Shown here piece by piece: positions 50,123 through 60,295 of a DNA stretch of 64,000 nt. The stretch lies in the NCBI GenBank assembly GCA_900143615.1, contig FREU01000001.1, forward strand, positions 644,767-708,766, in the 5' to 3' direction. A model generated the notes under the pieces. It was not told where the DNA came from and ran no database searches. It was given only the letters and a program-made list of their open reading frames with translations. The DNA comes from Rhodobacteraceae bacterium Alg231-30. GTDB taxonomy: Bacteria > Pseudomonadota > Alphaproteobacteria > Rhodobacterales > Rhodobacteraceae. Position numbers and translations under genes: made by a program. Position 1 is the stretch's first letter; every line of letters begins with the position of its first letter.

Positions 50123-50599
50123 ATGACCAAATTTTCGTGTTTAGTTATGGCAGCCGCAGTGGCATCAACCTTTGCAAACGTCGCGGTTGCTGATGAGAAA
50201 GAAGCTGTGGCAGCGTTTTATGATCTGCTCAGCAATCCAGGCGCTCAGGCGCAAACAGAAGCTTTTCTCAAATCAACTTCCGAGGATTGGGAAAGCATCG
50301 GGAACTATTCAGGCAAGAACAAAACGCGCGATGCATTTCTCGGACAAATGGGGGGCTTTGGCCAACTTGTCCCCGATTTGACCTGGGCCATTCAGGACAT
50401 TCATCAAGATGGCAATGTCTTTACCGTCCGCAGCCGCGCCACCGGCACTCCGGTTGCACCGATGTTTGGTGTTGATGGCGAAGGGCGCAGTTTTGACATT
50501 CTGACAATCGACATTCACGAAACAGAAGACGGCAAGGTTGTGCGGACCTACCACGTCGAAGACTGGGCCGGTGCTCTGCGCCAGCTCTCTGGTAAATAG
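50123..50599 (+). CDS. Exported SnoaL-like (ester cyclase/NTF2-fold) protein
   Basis: A 158-residue protein with a Sec signal (MTKFSCLVMAAAVASTFANV ending AVA, cleavage before DEKE). The mature part is SnoaL-like: EAVAAFYDLLSN, LTWAIQDIHQDGNVFTVRSR (strands), FDILTIDIHETEDGKVVRTY. SnoaL folds carry polyketide cyclases and binding proteins; the ester-cyclase subtype matches best. It may act on a periplasmic compound. Divergent from the LysR regulator and followed by a second SnoaL-like gene. Confidence 0.78.
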   Translation: MTKFSCLVMAAAVASTFANVAVADEKEAVAAFYDLLSNPGAQAQTEAFLKSTSEDWESIGNYSGKNKTRDAFLGQMGGFGQLVPDLTWAIQDIHQDGNVFTVRSRATGTPVAPMFGVDGEGRSFDILTIDIHETEDGKVVRTYHVEDWAGALRQLSGK

Positions 50600-50664
50600 T
50601 TAAATGGTGCAACTCGTCAGATCTTCCTGCACAGGGCAGGTCTGCTTTGAGTGGGAGACTGAAG

Positions 50665-51156
50665 ATGAACCGAAGAAAAGCTCTGAAATTTGGTGCGGCC
50701 TCATTGGTTGGCCTAACTGCGGCCAAAGTGGTGATTGCGCAAACCAGTGGTGACGAAAGCCAAGCTTCGTTTGACACTGTGATGGTATTCATGGGCGCTA
50801 TGGGATCTGGTGATATGGACGCTATGTCGGCGTTAATGGCGCAAGACATGGTTTGGATGAACGATGGTGATACCAGTCTTCCTTGGATCGGAACGTGGTC
50901 TGGAAAAGATGAAGTGTTCGAATTCCTTGGTGTGTTTTCCTCAAACTTTCAGGCGACCTTGTGGGAAAACACGGACGCTTTTGCGTCGGGCGATACTGTT
51001 GCCGTGTTTGGGCGGATGAAAGGCATCACCGCAAAGTCAGGTCAAGAAACGCCGGAATTCAGCTTTGGCTTGCGTGCCAAAGTGCGCGATGGGCAAGTGG
51101 TCTTGTGGAATTGGTTCGAAGACAGTTTCGCTGTGAGCCAAGCTTACCACGCCTGA
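50665..51156 (+). CDS. Second exported SnoaL-like protein, Tat-type signal
   Basis: A 163-residue protein. Its N-terminus MNRRKALKFGAASLVGLTAA ends with VVIAQ and has a twin-arginine-like RRK motif, so export by Tat is possible. The mature part is SnoaL-like (SFDTVMVFMGAMGSGDMDAM, then MVWMNDGDTSLPWIGTWSGK). ATG 50665 is preceded by GGGAG. Tat export would suggest a cofactor or folded state, by inference. Same strand as the first SnoaL-like gene (65 bp gap) and the QorB-like gene. Confidence 0.75.
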   Translation: MNRRKALKFGAASLVGLTAAKVVIAQTSGDESQASFDTVMVFMGAMGSGDMDAMSALMAQDMVWMNDGDTSLPWIGTWSGKDEVFEFLGVFSSNFQATLWENTDAFASGDTVAVFGRMKGITAKSGQETPEFSFGLRAKVRDGQVVLWNWFEDSFAVSQAYHA

Positions 51157-51412
51157 AGCCAAGTCGTCTGCGGGACGATGATGCCAAAAAGGACTGGTCT
51201 TTGCTGACAAGTTCAGCCTACTTTTCAACCCAGCGCGCCAGTGGCTGTTTGCAACAGATTTGCGCGCATTTCGGGCATAGAGTTCCACGGGAATTCACTG
51301 CGGGCATGGACGAAATAACCCTGCTATTTGATGCGCCTCGCATTTGGCGACGCGTTGGAGGTGACGGGGCAGTAAAACGCCTGAAGGTCATCTTGGAAAA
51401 GGAACCAATCTG
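51157..51412 (+). other. Gap before the QorB-like gene
   Basis: A 256-bp stretch with no confident gene. An in-frame open segment ends in a TGA overlapping the QorB-like ATG, containing a 35-codon ATG-started stretch from 51306 (ends VKRLKVILEKEPI). It may be a translated leader peptide for coupling or a remnant; I could not match it to a family. Confidence 0.3.
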
Positions 51413-52258
51413 ATGACAATTGCAGTGACTGCCGTTTCAGGACAGCTTGGCCGCGAAATTGCCAAGGCCCTTTTGGAGCTGAATGTGAACCAGCCGATTA
51501 TCGGGTTAGCGCGCACACCGAAGAACGCACAGGATTTGGGTATCGAAGTTCGCCCCGGAGACTACTCCGAGCCCGAGCAACTTAGGGCGTCGCTGGAGGG
51601 GGTAGACACATTGTTGCTGGTGTCCGGTATGGACGCGCCTGACGCCCGGATCCCTCAGCACCGCAATGTAATTGAGGCGGCGCGCCAAGCTGGCGTCCAG
51701 AAAATCGTTTATACCAGTGTTCAAGGTCCGGAAGTGGATGCGGGTTTTTCGCCCATTGTGCAAAGCAATCGTCAAACCGAAGCAGATGTGCGCGATAGCG
51801 GATTGGACTGGGTGATTGGGCGCAATGGGATCTATATTGAGCCGGACGTCGCATATATCGAAACTTACAAAGAGCTTGGCGAGATCATCAATTGTGCTGA
51901 TCACGGCAAATGTGGCTATGTAACACGTCCGGAACTGGCCTATGCCTATGCGCAATTGCTGACCAGCGATGTCAATAACGGCAAAACCTTTAACTTGCAT
52001 GGTGAGGCCATAACCCAAGCGCAGTTGGCAGAGCATCTAAATGCCGCCTTTGGAACCTCTCTGATCTATCGCGCGAGCACGGTTGAAGCCTTTCGCAACA
52101 GAAGCGTCACAGAGTTGGGCGACTTTATCGGAAATGTTGTCACAGGTATTTACGAAGGCATCCGCAAAGGCGCTTTTGACAATGTCAGCGATTATGAAGA
52201 CGCTGCTGGTCGCCAACACCAAAGTTGGGAAAACTACTTTGAAACGGTGCGCCAGTAA
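51413..52258 (+). CDS. NmrA-like NAD(P)H:quinone oxidoreductase (QorB/YtfG-like)
   Basis: A 281-residue atypical SDR: MTIAVTAVSGQLGREIAKAL (dinucleotide loop), ADVRDSGLDWVIGRNGIYIE, and HGKCGYVTRPELAYAYAQLL. The arrangement matches E. coli YtfG (QorB), an NADPH-dependent quinone reductase, and the conserved PQHRNVIEAARQAGVQKIVY is similar. It probably reduces a quinone or electrophile as part of detoxification with the SnoaL-like proteins (inference). AAAGGA lies nine bases upstream of the ATG. Confidence 0.8.
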   Translation: MTIAVTAVSGQLGREIAKALLELNVNQPIIGLARTPKNAQDLGIEVRPGDYSEPEQLRASLEGVDTLLLVSGMDAPDARIPQHRNVIEAARQAGVQKIVYTSVQGPEVDAGFSPIVQSNRQTEADVRDSGLDWVIGRNGIYIEPDVAYIETYKELGEIINCADHGKCGYVTRPELAYAYAQLLTSDVNNGKTFNLHGEAITQAQLAEHLNAAFGTSLIYRASTVEAFRNRSVTELGDFIGNVVTGIYEGIRKGAFDNVSDYEDAAGRQHQSWENYFETVRQ

Positions 52259-52475
52259 CCTTTAGCTGTCACTGGCGTGCACGGGGGGCGCCATAATTTT
52301 CGAGCAGACATACTCAGGGAAAACAACTCTGAAACAAAGGCTGACTTTAGCGCTGACGTCAGGTCCTTGAAGCAAAGAGGTGGCCATGGACCAAGGACAC
52401 ACTCCTTGCCTTAAGTGGACCGTCGCCTATTCATCCGGTTGGACAACGCCACCGCAATTTGCGCGGTTGTTTGTG
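52259..52475. other. Convergent intergenic region without a gene
   Basis: 217 bp between the QorB-like and ghrA stops. No reading frame is convincing on either strand. A weak stem ACCGC / GCGGT around the GCAAATT spacer lies just after the ghrA stop and may terminate it. Confidence 0.4.
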
Positions 52476-53405
52476 TTAGTATCCGGCATTCCGGTTCACG
52501 AGATGTAGGAAGGGCTCGCCCGTTTCCCCGCGCAGGATGTTTTCCGCTATAACCCGCGTGGCCGTTTTCGCGCGGGTTTCTGATGCGATGTGTGGCGTCA
52601 CTGTGACGTGGGGGTGCGCCCAAAAGGGATGTTCGGGCGGCAGGGGCTCAACACGAAACACATCCAATGTGGCGTGTGCGATCTGGCCGCTGTTGAGCGC
52701 GGCAAGAAGTGCTCCGTCGTCGATAAGTGGGCCGCGCCCCGGGTTCACGATAAACGCGCCGTGCGGCATGAGCGCCAATGTTTCTGCGTTCAGCGTGTTT
52801 TCGGTCGCTGCGGTTTGCGGCAGCAGCAGAACAAGGATATCGGCGCGGGAAAGCGCTTCGCCAAGCCCGTCTTGGCCATGGAGGCAGGTCATGCCGTTGA
52901 TGGACTTGGGATTGCGGCTCCAGCCTGTGACCGGGAAACCCAAGTGAGAAAGAGTTCGTGCACAAGCAGTGCCCAGCTCCCCAAGGCCAAGTATGGTCAC
53001 GCGGCGATCTTCTGCAAGCGGGGGCACATGGCTTTCCCAGGTGCCGTTTTGTCCAAGAATATGGCGGTCCATACCAAGATGGTGGCGCATGACATGGCCG
53101 CTCACCCATTCGACCATACCGCGGGTCATGCCGGGGTCTACCATCCGCGCCAAGGGTTGTGTGAGAGTCGGGTTTTGAACGACATTCTCCACACCTGCCC
53201 ATAGGTTTAAGACGGCTTTGCACCCTGTGTAGGGTGTAAAATCTTGCACGGCGCTATTGGGGGCATAAACGATGTAGTCCACTTGTTCAGGTGCAAATTC
53301 GGTTTGCAGATTGACGTGCAAATTCAACGCGGCAAAGGCGACCTGTAAATGCGGTGCATAACGCTCCCAATTCTCGGGTGTGGCGGCAAAAAGTACGTTG
53401 ATCAT
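52476..53405 (-). CDS. ghrA: Glyoxylate/hydroxypyruvate reductase A
   Basis: A 309-residue D-2-hydroxyacid dehydrogenase of the GhrA type. MINVLFAATPENWERYAPHL opens it; GLGELGTACARTLSHLGFPV is the NAD(P)-binding loop; the catalytic Arg, Glu and His appear in VNPGRGPLIDDGALLAALNS, DVFRVEPLPPEHPFW and VTPHIAS. It reduces glyoxylate and hydroxypyruvate to glycolate and glycerate with NADPH. ATG 53405 is preferred; an upstream start would add 21 residues without family support. Confidence 0.88.
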   Translation of the reverse strand: MINVLFAATPENWERYAPHLQVAFAALNLHVNLQTEFAPEQVDYIVYAPNSAVQDFTPYTGCKAVLNLWAGVENVVQNPTLTQPLARMVDPGMTRGMVEWVSGHVMRHHLGMDRHILGQNGTWESHVPPLAEDRRVTILGLGELGTACARTLSHLGFPVTGWSRNPKSINGMTCLHGQDGLGEALSRADILVLLLPQTAATENTLNAETLALMPHGAFIVNPGRGPLIDDGALLAALNSGQIAHATLDVFRVEPLPPEHPFWAHPHVTVTPHIASETRAKTATRVIAENILRGETGEPFLHLVNRNAGY

Positions 53406-53512
53406 TCCCAGCGCTCCGGATTTTGGGGTCGTGGCGACAGTCAGGTCATAGACGTTGTCAAAATACAAGCCATGCGTACTACAAGAGTCCGCTGAATTTA
53501 TGCGATGTTCAG

Positions 53513-53566
53513 GCTCAGCTTTGCTGAGCTTGGCCCAACGGGAGGCGTCGCATCTGTGATGCGGCG
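53513..53566 (-). terminator. Two consecutive stem-loops after rodA
   Basis: First: GCTCAGC / GCTGAGC, loop TTT (53513-53529, one G-U pair added). Second: CGTCGCATC / GATGCGGCG, loop TGT (53546-53566). Both lie within 95 bases past the rodA stop. No long T-run follows, so one or both could be terminator or mRNA-end structures. Confidence 0.5.
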
Positions 53567-53603
53567 GCGACGGGCGGGAGGATTTGGCGTGCGTACTGTT
53601 TTT

Positions 53604-54743
53604 CTAACGGGGACGGTGGACGTGGGCACTTTGAATAAGGCCAAAGGCCAGCATCAACACCAGCATGGCGGAGCCGCCGTAGCTGACCAAAGGAAGCGGC
53701 ACGCCAACCACGGGGGCGAGCCCCATGACCATGGACATGTTTACGGCAAAAAACAGGAAGAAGGTTCCGGTGATACCGAGCGTGAGCAGAGAGGAAAAAC
53801 GGTCTTTGTTGGCGAGAGCCGCTGCGACGCAGAACACGATCAACAGGGTGTAAAGCGAGAGCAGGGAAATGCCGCCGATATAGCCAAATTCTTCCGCCAA
53901 TGTGGTAAAGATAAAATCGGTGTGTTTCTCGGGCAGAAAATTCAATCGGCTTTGGGTGCCTTGCATAAATCCCCGTCCGGTCCAGCCGCCCGATCCTAGC
54001 GCGATTTTGGATTGGGTGATGTGATAGCCCGCACCTAATGGGTCAGAAGCCGGATCCAGAAAGGTATCGATGCGGCGGAATTGATAATCTTTGAGCAATT
54101 GCCATGTTGTTCCACGCGATTGAAACACAGCGACAATAATACCGGTGACCATCCCAAACACCGCCGCGAAATAAGCCCAGTGCACGCCGGCCAAGAACAT
54201 CACCATTGCACCGCCAGCCAGCAGCAGAATTGAGGTGCCAAGGTCAGGTTGGCGCAGCACCAGAGCCGTTGGTAGAAGGATCAGAAGGACCGGCAATAAA
54301 ACCCACAGTGGTCGTGAGGTTTTCTTGGCAGGCAGCCAGTCATAATAGGCTGCAAGGCACATCACCAGCGTGATTTTCATCAACTCTGAGGGTTGCAGGC
54401 GCATAAATCCAAGGTCGATCCAGCGCTGCGCGCCCATGCCGACGCTGCCCATGATTTCAACAAGAACCAATAGAATGAGGCTAACGAGATAGGCCGCACC
54501 AGATACAGAGCGCCAAAACCAGATCGGTACCATCGCAACGATCAACATCACCCCGAGGCCCAAAGCGTAGCGCTTCATTTGTGGTTCGGCCCAAGGTGAG
54601 TAAGATCCCCCCGCGACCGAATACAGCATAAGAAAGCCAACGCCGCTGACGGCGCTGAGCAGCAAGATAATCGGCCAGTTTAGGTGCAGAACCTTTCGAA
54701 TTCCGGTGGGGACATATTTAATGTGATATTCAAGATAACTCAT
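53604..54743 (-). CDS. rodA: Rod shape-determining glycosyltransferase RodA
   Basis: A 379-residue SEDS-family membrane protein. Typical elements include RWIDLGFMRLQPSELMKITL (the conserved loop), QPDLGTSILLLAGGAMVMFL (the QPDLG signature), and APVVGVPLPLVSYGGSAMLV near the C-terminus. RodA polymerises glycan strands from lipid II with the class B transpeptidase encoded just upstream. It follows the mrdA gene with 11 bp between. Confidence 0.95.
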   Translation of the reverse strand: MSYLEYHIKYVPTGIRKVLHLNWPIILLLSAVSGVGFLMLYSVAGGSYSPWAEPQMKRYALGLGVMLIVAMVPIWFWRSVSGAAYLVSLILLVLVEIMGSVGMGAQRWIDLGFMRLQPSELMKITLVMCLAAYYDWLPAKKTSRPLWVLLPVLLILLPTALVLRQPDLGTSILLLAGGAMVMFLAGVHWAYFAAVFGMVTGIIVAVFQSRGTTWQLLKDYQFRRIDTFLDPASDPLGAGYHITQSKIALGSGGWTGRGFMQGTQSRLNFLPEKHTDFIFTTLAEEFGYIGGISLLSLYTLLIVFCVAAALANKDRFSSLLTLGITGTFFLFFAVNMSMVMGLAPVVGVPLPLVSYGGSAMLVLMLAFGLIQSAHVHRPR

Positions 54744-54754
54744 GGCCGCCCCCC

Positions 54755-56698
54755 TTATGCCCGATCGCTGCGCGTTAAATTGCGGCTGGGAACGAGTTTA
54801 CGTAACTCTTCCTGTTGCTCTTGGATACGCTTGCGGTCCTTAGATGGATACGCCTCTAGCGGAGGGTCCCCTTTGTAGAGCGCTTGCAAGGTGATGTCGC
54901 GCGCAATTGGGGCTGCAACAGCGGAGCCGCCGCCGCCATGCTCTACAATTACAGCTACGGCGATGCGAGGGTTTTCGACAGGAGCGTAATTCACAAATAG
55001 CGCGTGATCGCGTCGATTCCACGGCAGATCCTCGTTGCGAAACACGCCCTGCGCGCGTTCGGCAGCCGTAATATTGCGCACCTGACTGGTGCCGGTCTTA
55101 CCGGCCAAGCGGTAGCCATCTTCAATGATCCGGCTACCATAAGCCGTGCCGCGTCGGTTGTTGGACACGGTGTTCATACCTCGTCGGACTTCGGCGAGAT
55201 GGGCGGGGTTGATATCAAGTGCTTCTGCGACTGCCACGGGTCGTTCAACGCCATCAACGGATTTCACCAATCGTGGCTGAATCGCTTTGCCGCTGGCGAT
55301 GCGGGCGGTCATCACGGCTAATTGCAGCGGTGAGGCCAGCACGAAGCCTTGGCCAATCGAGACGTTCACCGTGTCTCCGGGCAGCCACGACTGCCCGCGC
55401 ACAGCCTGTTTCCATTCGCGTGTCGGATTAAGACCCTGTGCGACGCCAGACATCGGCAAATCAAATCGGTGCCCTAGCCCAAGGCGTTCCGCCATTGCCG
55501 AGATTTTGTCGATCCCAACCTGCAAGGCCACGTCGTAGAAATAGACGTCACAGCTTTGGGCGAGCGCTTGTTCAAGGTTCATATGGCCGTGCCCGCCGCG
55601 TTTCCAGCAATGGAAACGCCGGTTGGAAACCTCCATGTGCCCCGGGCACCAAACAGTGTTGTCCGACGAGATAATGCCTTCTTCCATCGCCGCCAGCGCT
55701 GTGACCATTTTAAAGGTAGAGCCGGGCGGGTAGGTGCCCTGAACCGATTTGGTCGCCAGAGGGCGGTGATCGTTTTCGGTCAGGCGTCTGTAGTTGGCAA
55801 CCGAGATGCCTTCGACAAACAGGTTTGGGTCAAAACTAGGGGCGGAGACCACCGAAAGGAGATCACCATTTTGGCAGTCGATCACCACCGCTGCCGCGCT
55901 TTCATCGCCAAGTCGGGCTTGGGTGTAGGACTGAAGTTTTTGGTCTACTGTGAGCTGAATATCTTCGCCTTGCTGCCCGTCGCGGCGATCTAGCTCACGC
56001 ATAACGCGGCCCACGGCGTTCACTTCGACGCGTTTGGTGCCAGCGACACCACGCAGATTGTCTTCCAAGCGGCCTTCTAGGCCAACTTTGCCGATTTGAA
56101 AGCGTGGGATGCGCAACAATTGATCGGGGTCGTCGATTTTGGAGAGATCATAGTCTGATACTGGTCCGACATAGCCGATGACATGCGCAAAATCGCTGCG
56201 CAACGGGTAGAACCGCGACAGTCCCACCTCGGGGGTGATACCGGGCAGGGCGGGTGCATTGACAGCCACGCGGCTCATTTCTTCCCAGCTGATCCGGTCC
56301 GCAATGGTGACAGGCAGGAAGGGAGGTGAGCGCCGCATTTCGGTCATCGCCCGTTCAAGTTCGACTTCATCTAGTTTTACGAGCTTGGAGAGACGATCAA
56401 TGACTTGGTCCACATCGCCTGCATCCTCCCGCACCATGATGATACGATAGGAGGGCTCATTTCGGGCAATGGCCACGCCGTTGCGGTCAAAAATTTCGCC
56501 ACGCGCAGGTGCAATGAGGCGAATATTGACGCGGTTTTCTTCGGCCAAAAGACGGTATTGATCCGCTTGATCCAGTTGCAAAAACCGCATGCGCATACCC
56601 AGTCCGGCAACCAATGCAAGCTGGGCACCGCCCAACAGAAGTGTGCGTCGGGAGAGTTTGACGTGGCTGTCGTTAACTTCGGTCTGGGATTTTCTCAT
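54755..56698 (-). CDS. mrdA: Peptidoglycan transpeptidase PBP2
   Basis: A 647-residue class B penicillin-binding protein. One N-terminal transmembrane helix (about 20-40), a PBP dimer domain, then the transpeptidase domain with PPGSTFKMVTAL (SxxK), a SCD-type loop LAQSCDVYFY and KTGTSQ (KTG). It cross-links peptidoglycan during elongation with RodA. It overlaps mreD by 4 bp. Confidence 0.95.
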   Translation of the reverse strand: MRKSQTEVNDSHVKLSRRTLLLGGAQLALVAGLGMRMRFLQLDQADQYRLLAEENRVNIRLIAPARGEIFDRNGVAIARNEPSYRIIMVREDAGDVDQVIDRLSKLVKLDEVELERAMTEMRRSPPFLPVTIADRISWEEMSRVAVNAPALPGITPEVGLSRFYPLRSDFAHVIGYVGPVSDYDLSKIDDPDQLLRIPRFQIGKVGLEGRLEDNLRGVAGTKRVEVNAVGRVMRELDRRDGQQGEDIQLTVDQKLQSYTQARLGDESAAAVVIDCQNGDLLSVVSAPSFDPNLFVEGISVANYRRLTENDHRPLATKSVQGTYPPGSTFKMVTALAAMEEGIISSDNTVWCPGHMEVSNRRFHCWKRGGHGHMNLEQALAQSCDVYFYDVALQVGIDKISAMAERLGLGHRFDLPMSGVAQGLNPTREWKQAVRGQSWLPGDTVNVSIGQGFVLASPLQLAVMTARIASGKAIQPRLVKSVDGVERPVAVAEALDINPAHLAEVRRGMNTVSNNRRGTAYGSRIIEDGYRLAGKTGTSQVRNITAAERAQGVFRNEDLPWNRRDHALFVNYAPVENPRIAVAVIVEHGGGGSAVAAPIARDITLQALYKGDPPLEAYPSKDRKRIQEQQEELRKLVPSRNLTRSDRA

Positions 56699-57231
56699 GA
56701 AGATGCCCCCATTCCTGCGTCACGCGCCCTGGCGCGGCCGACACCAAAAATCAATTTTGAGAGCGCCACAACCAGGGGGAACACAGCGATATTCATCATC
56801 GCTTGCATCAAGGTGAGCCCCAGAGAGCTGCGCTCGACCATAAAAATAATGAGCAACAGGCGATAACCGACGGCAATAAATATCAACATTGCGGCGGCGG
56901 TCATCCATTCGGCGACATAAGTTGCATCCCGCAACGATAAAGCGCGATTGCGCAGAACCTCACTGGCGAGAACCATCAAAGCGGCCATCAGACCCGGAGG
57001 TCTCATCAACAGGAAATCTGCCAGCAAAAATATCGCCGCGACGAGTAGCGGTGGCACATAGGCAGGCTGGCGTCCCGCCCAAGCCAATGTCAGCACTACC
57101 AGAAAGTCAGGACCAGCCCAGCGTCTCGGAGTGGTTTCCAATGGTAAAAGCTGCAAGAACAACATCACAAGACATGTCCCGACAAAGGCGATCCGCATCA
57201 GCCATTTATGTGGAATCAGGCTCTCACCCAT
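56695..57231 (-). CDS. mreD: Rod shape-determining protein MreD
   Basis: A 178-residue membrane protein with about six helices; the loop RRWAGPDFLVVLTLAWAGRQ is a recognisable MreD element. It links MreC/MreB with the elongation machinery in the membrane. It overlaps mreC by 8 bp and mrdA by 4 bp. The sequence is poorly conserved, so identification leans on position in the mreBCD-mrdA-rodA operon. Confidence 0.88.
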   Translation of the reverse strand: MGESLIPHKWLMRIAFVGTCLVMLFLQLLPLETTPRRWAGPDFLVVLTLAWAGRQPAYVPPLLVAAIFLLADFLLMRPPGLMAALMVLASEVLRNRALSLRDATYVAEWMTAAAMLIFIAVGYRLLLIIFMVERSSLGLTLMQAMMNIAVFPLVVALSKLIFGVGRARARDAGMGASS

Positions 57232-58126
57232 CGCCGAGGTCTCTTAGTCGCGGGGTGGGGTTAGGGCCATATGGGGTTACCAATTCCCCGTGTGTATTGA
57301 TGTTTTCGCGGCCGTGGTGGCGCAAAACACGCAGGAATTCCAAGCGTTCATAGTCGGCAGAGAGGCGCACACGCAGGCGACCGCTGGGGTCCGAGGTCAC
57401 CTGCCCGATCAGCAAGCCACCGGGCAGCACGCCGCCGTCGCCCGAGGTTACCACCCGATCTCCGGGGCGTACTAAATCAGGTGTTTCGACAAAATCAATC
57501 AGCGGGGCAATGGTGTTGTCGCCAACAATTAATGCCGTTTGTCCAGAGGGTTGGATAAGTGCGGGAACCCGGCTTGAGTTGTCGGTCAGCAGCATTGTGC
57601 GCGAAGATGTTTCGCCGACGCCGGAAATACGCCCGACAAGGCCGATGCCGTCCATCGCTGCCCAACCATCAAGGATCCCGTCACGCGCGCCGACGTTCAG
57701 CAGCACGGATTGGCGAAACGGTGAGCCGCTGTCGGCAAGCACAACGCCGGTGACATAAGTGAGGCGGGGATCAAGGCGAACATTATTAAGGTCCAGAAGA
57801 CGCGCGTTTTCTTGCTCCAATTGCAGCGCGGCCTCTTTCCAGGCCTTCATTTGCTGAAGCTCGCGGCGGAGCTCGCGGTTTTGGTCCACGATGCGTTGAT
57901 AGCTTTGGAAATCGCGGATCAGGTGAACCGCGCCGGTGACGGGCGCCATGGCCCAGTCAAAATTGGGCACCATTACATCGGTGATTTGAGCGCGAAAACG
58001 TTCAACGCGTGGGCTGTCGATTCGCCACACCAGAAAAATCCCGATCAGGATCAGGAGCACAACGCCCAGCAATAAACGCTTGAGCGGGCCTGAATAGTCG
58101 TCACCCTGATTGCGGTCTTTGGCCAT
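57224..58126 (-). CDS. mreC: Rod shape-determining protein MreC
   Basis: A 300-residue protein with an N-terminal transmembrane helix (LLLGVVLLILIGIFLVWRID), a short coiled coil (YQRIVDQNRELRRELQQMKA), and a beta-rich periplasmic domain (GLVGRISGVGETSSRTMLLT, then GVLPGGLLIGQVT). MreC scaffolds the elongasome in the periplasm. It lies 81 bp downstream of mreB, across a stem-loop. Confidence 0.92.
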   Translation of the reverse strand: MAKDRNQGDDYSGPLKRLLLGVVLLILIGIFLVWRIDSPRVERFRAQITDVMVPNFDWAMAPVTGAVHLIRDFQSYQRIVDQNRELRRELQQMKAWKEAALQLEQENARLLDLNNVRLDPRLTYVTGVVLADSGSPFRQSVLLNVGARDGILDGWAAMDGIGLVGRISGVGETSSRTMLLTDNSSRVPALIQPSGQTALIVGDNTIAPLIDFVETPDLVRPGDRVVTSGDGGVLPGGLLIGQVTSDPSGRLRVRLSADYERLEFLRVLRHHGRENINTHGELVTPYGPNPTPRLRDLGDG

Positions 58127-58164
58127 CTTGCCCTCGGTCGTGTGGTCTTAGGGTTAGATGTAGC

Positions 58165-58198
58165 ACGCGCCCGATGAAGAGAGAAACCACGGGCGCGT
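58165..58198 (-). terminator. Stem-loop between mreB and mreC
   Basis: Perfect 9-bp arms ACGCGCCCG / CGGGCGCGT with a 16-base loop, just after the mreB stop. No T-run follows, so it looks like a partial attenuator or mRNA stabiliser, giving more MreB than MreC and downstream products. Confidence 0.5.
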
Positions 58199-58207
58199 TA
58201 CAGAAGA

Positions 58208-59350
<1,143 letters not shown>

Positions 59351-59372
59351 TTAGCGTGATTTCGCTGTGAAA

Positions 59373-59392
59373 AGCGGCCCGATTGGGCCGCT
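59373..59392 (-). terminator. Terminator after the TorF-like gene
   Basis: Arms AGCGGCCC / GGGCCGCT with loop GATT, followed by TTTTC on the minus strand, 35 bases past the TorF stop. Confidence 0.8.
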
Positions 59393-59427
59393 ACAGGAGG
59401 CAAATGCTTCAAAAGTTAGTGAAGCGA

Positions 59428-60063
59428 TCAGAAGGCGACGCTCACCGAACCAACCCAACCTTCGTTTTTGTCGTCCGAGCCATGGTAGCCTAGGTTCAGC
59501 GCCATGTTCTCGTTCAAAGCAAGGCTTCCGCCGAGTTCGAAGAATTGATTGTCATAGCCATCAGACCAACCGTAAAGAGCTTTGCCGGAGATCATTGGGG
59601 TAAAACTCATGTCAAATGCGACGGATTTGGTCCAGTCAGAGGCTTTAGGGTCATATGCCAAGTGGCCGATAAGGTCGGCATTGGGTAGAATTGCATAGCT
59701 GAGTGTGCCAAGGAATTCGCCGCAGCAATCGCCGGTGTAGTCGTACATGTAGCGCGCATAGCCGATGTCAAATGTCATCGCATAGCCCAGCTCGCCGCGG
59801 TAGCCGCCGTAAAAATCGATTTCGACGTTGTCTTTACCCATGCTCACGCTTGACGCCCAAGTCCCGAAATAGAAGCCGTTGTTTTCCATTTCTGCCCAAG
59901 CTTGAAGCGCGCCTTTGCCATCGCTTTGGCTAACGCCGTTCAGCACATAGTTGGACGTGAATTCCGTTCCCCAAGACAGTGTCCAATAGTTTGCCGAAGC
60001 GACGTTTGCCATTGCCAAGGGGGCACAAAGTGCAAGGATGCCTGCGGTTGCGCGAAGTTTCAT
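59428..60063 (-). CDS. TorF-family (TIGR02001) putative porin
   Basis: A 211-residue exported protein. The signal peptide MKLRATAGILALCAPLAMAN ends before VASANYWTLSWG. The mature part has beta-strand alternation with aromatic ends (SWGTEFTSNYVLNGVSQSDG is the first, typical of TIGR02001), and the final residues VGSVSVAF end in Phe as outer-membrane beta-barrel proteins do. It should form a small outer-membrane channel. GAGGGA precedes ATG 60063. Confidence 0.8.
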   Translation of the reverse strand: MKLRATAGILALCAPLAMANVASANYWTLSWGTEFTSNYVLNGVSQSDGKGALQAWAEMENNGFYFGTWASSVSMGKDNVEIDFYGGYRGELGYAMTFDIGYARYMYDYTGDCCGEFLGTLSYAILPNADLIGHLAYDPKASDWTKSVAFDMSFTPMISGKALYGWSDGYDNQFFELGGSLALNENMALNLGYHGSDDKNEGWVGSVSVAF

Positions 60064-60295
60064 GGGTCGATCCCTCATTTTATTGATAATTTCATCATGT
60101 TGTGCGGATTTTCTAAGGTGAAATTCCGCGTTTCTCTGCTCGGTTTGGGTTTGCATTGATATTGTTTGAGGGTCTAGGAGATGTTGCGACAAAGCGTTTG
60201 GTGCGCGAATTTGCGCCTGTGAAAACGCCGCAGCAAACGACTGTCTTCGGCATCTCAGATTGTATGTTGAGGGATAGGTAGGTTAGGTTCGCAAA
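60064..60295. promoter_or_regulatory. Divergent region between the TorF-like gene and rlmJ
   Basis: A 232-bp gap with leader sequences on both sides. No convincing promoter pairs or palindromes were found. Confidence 0.3.
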
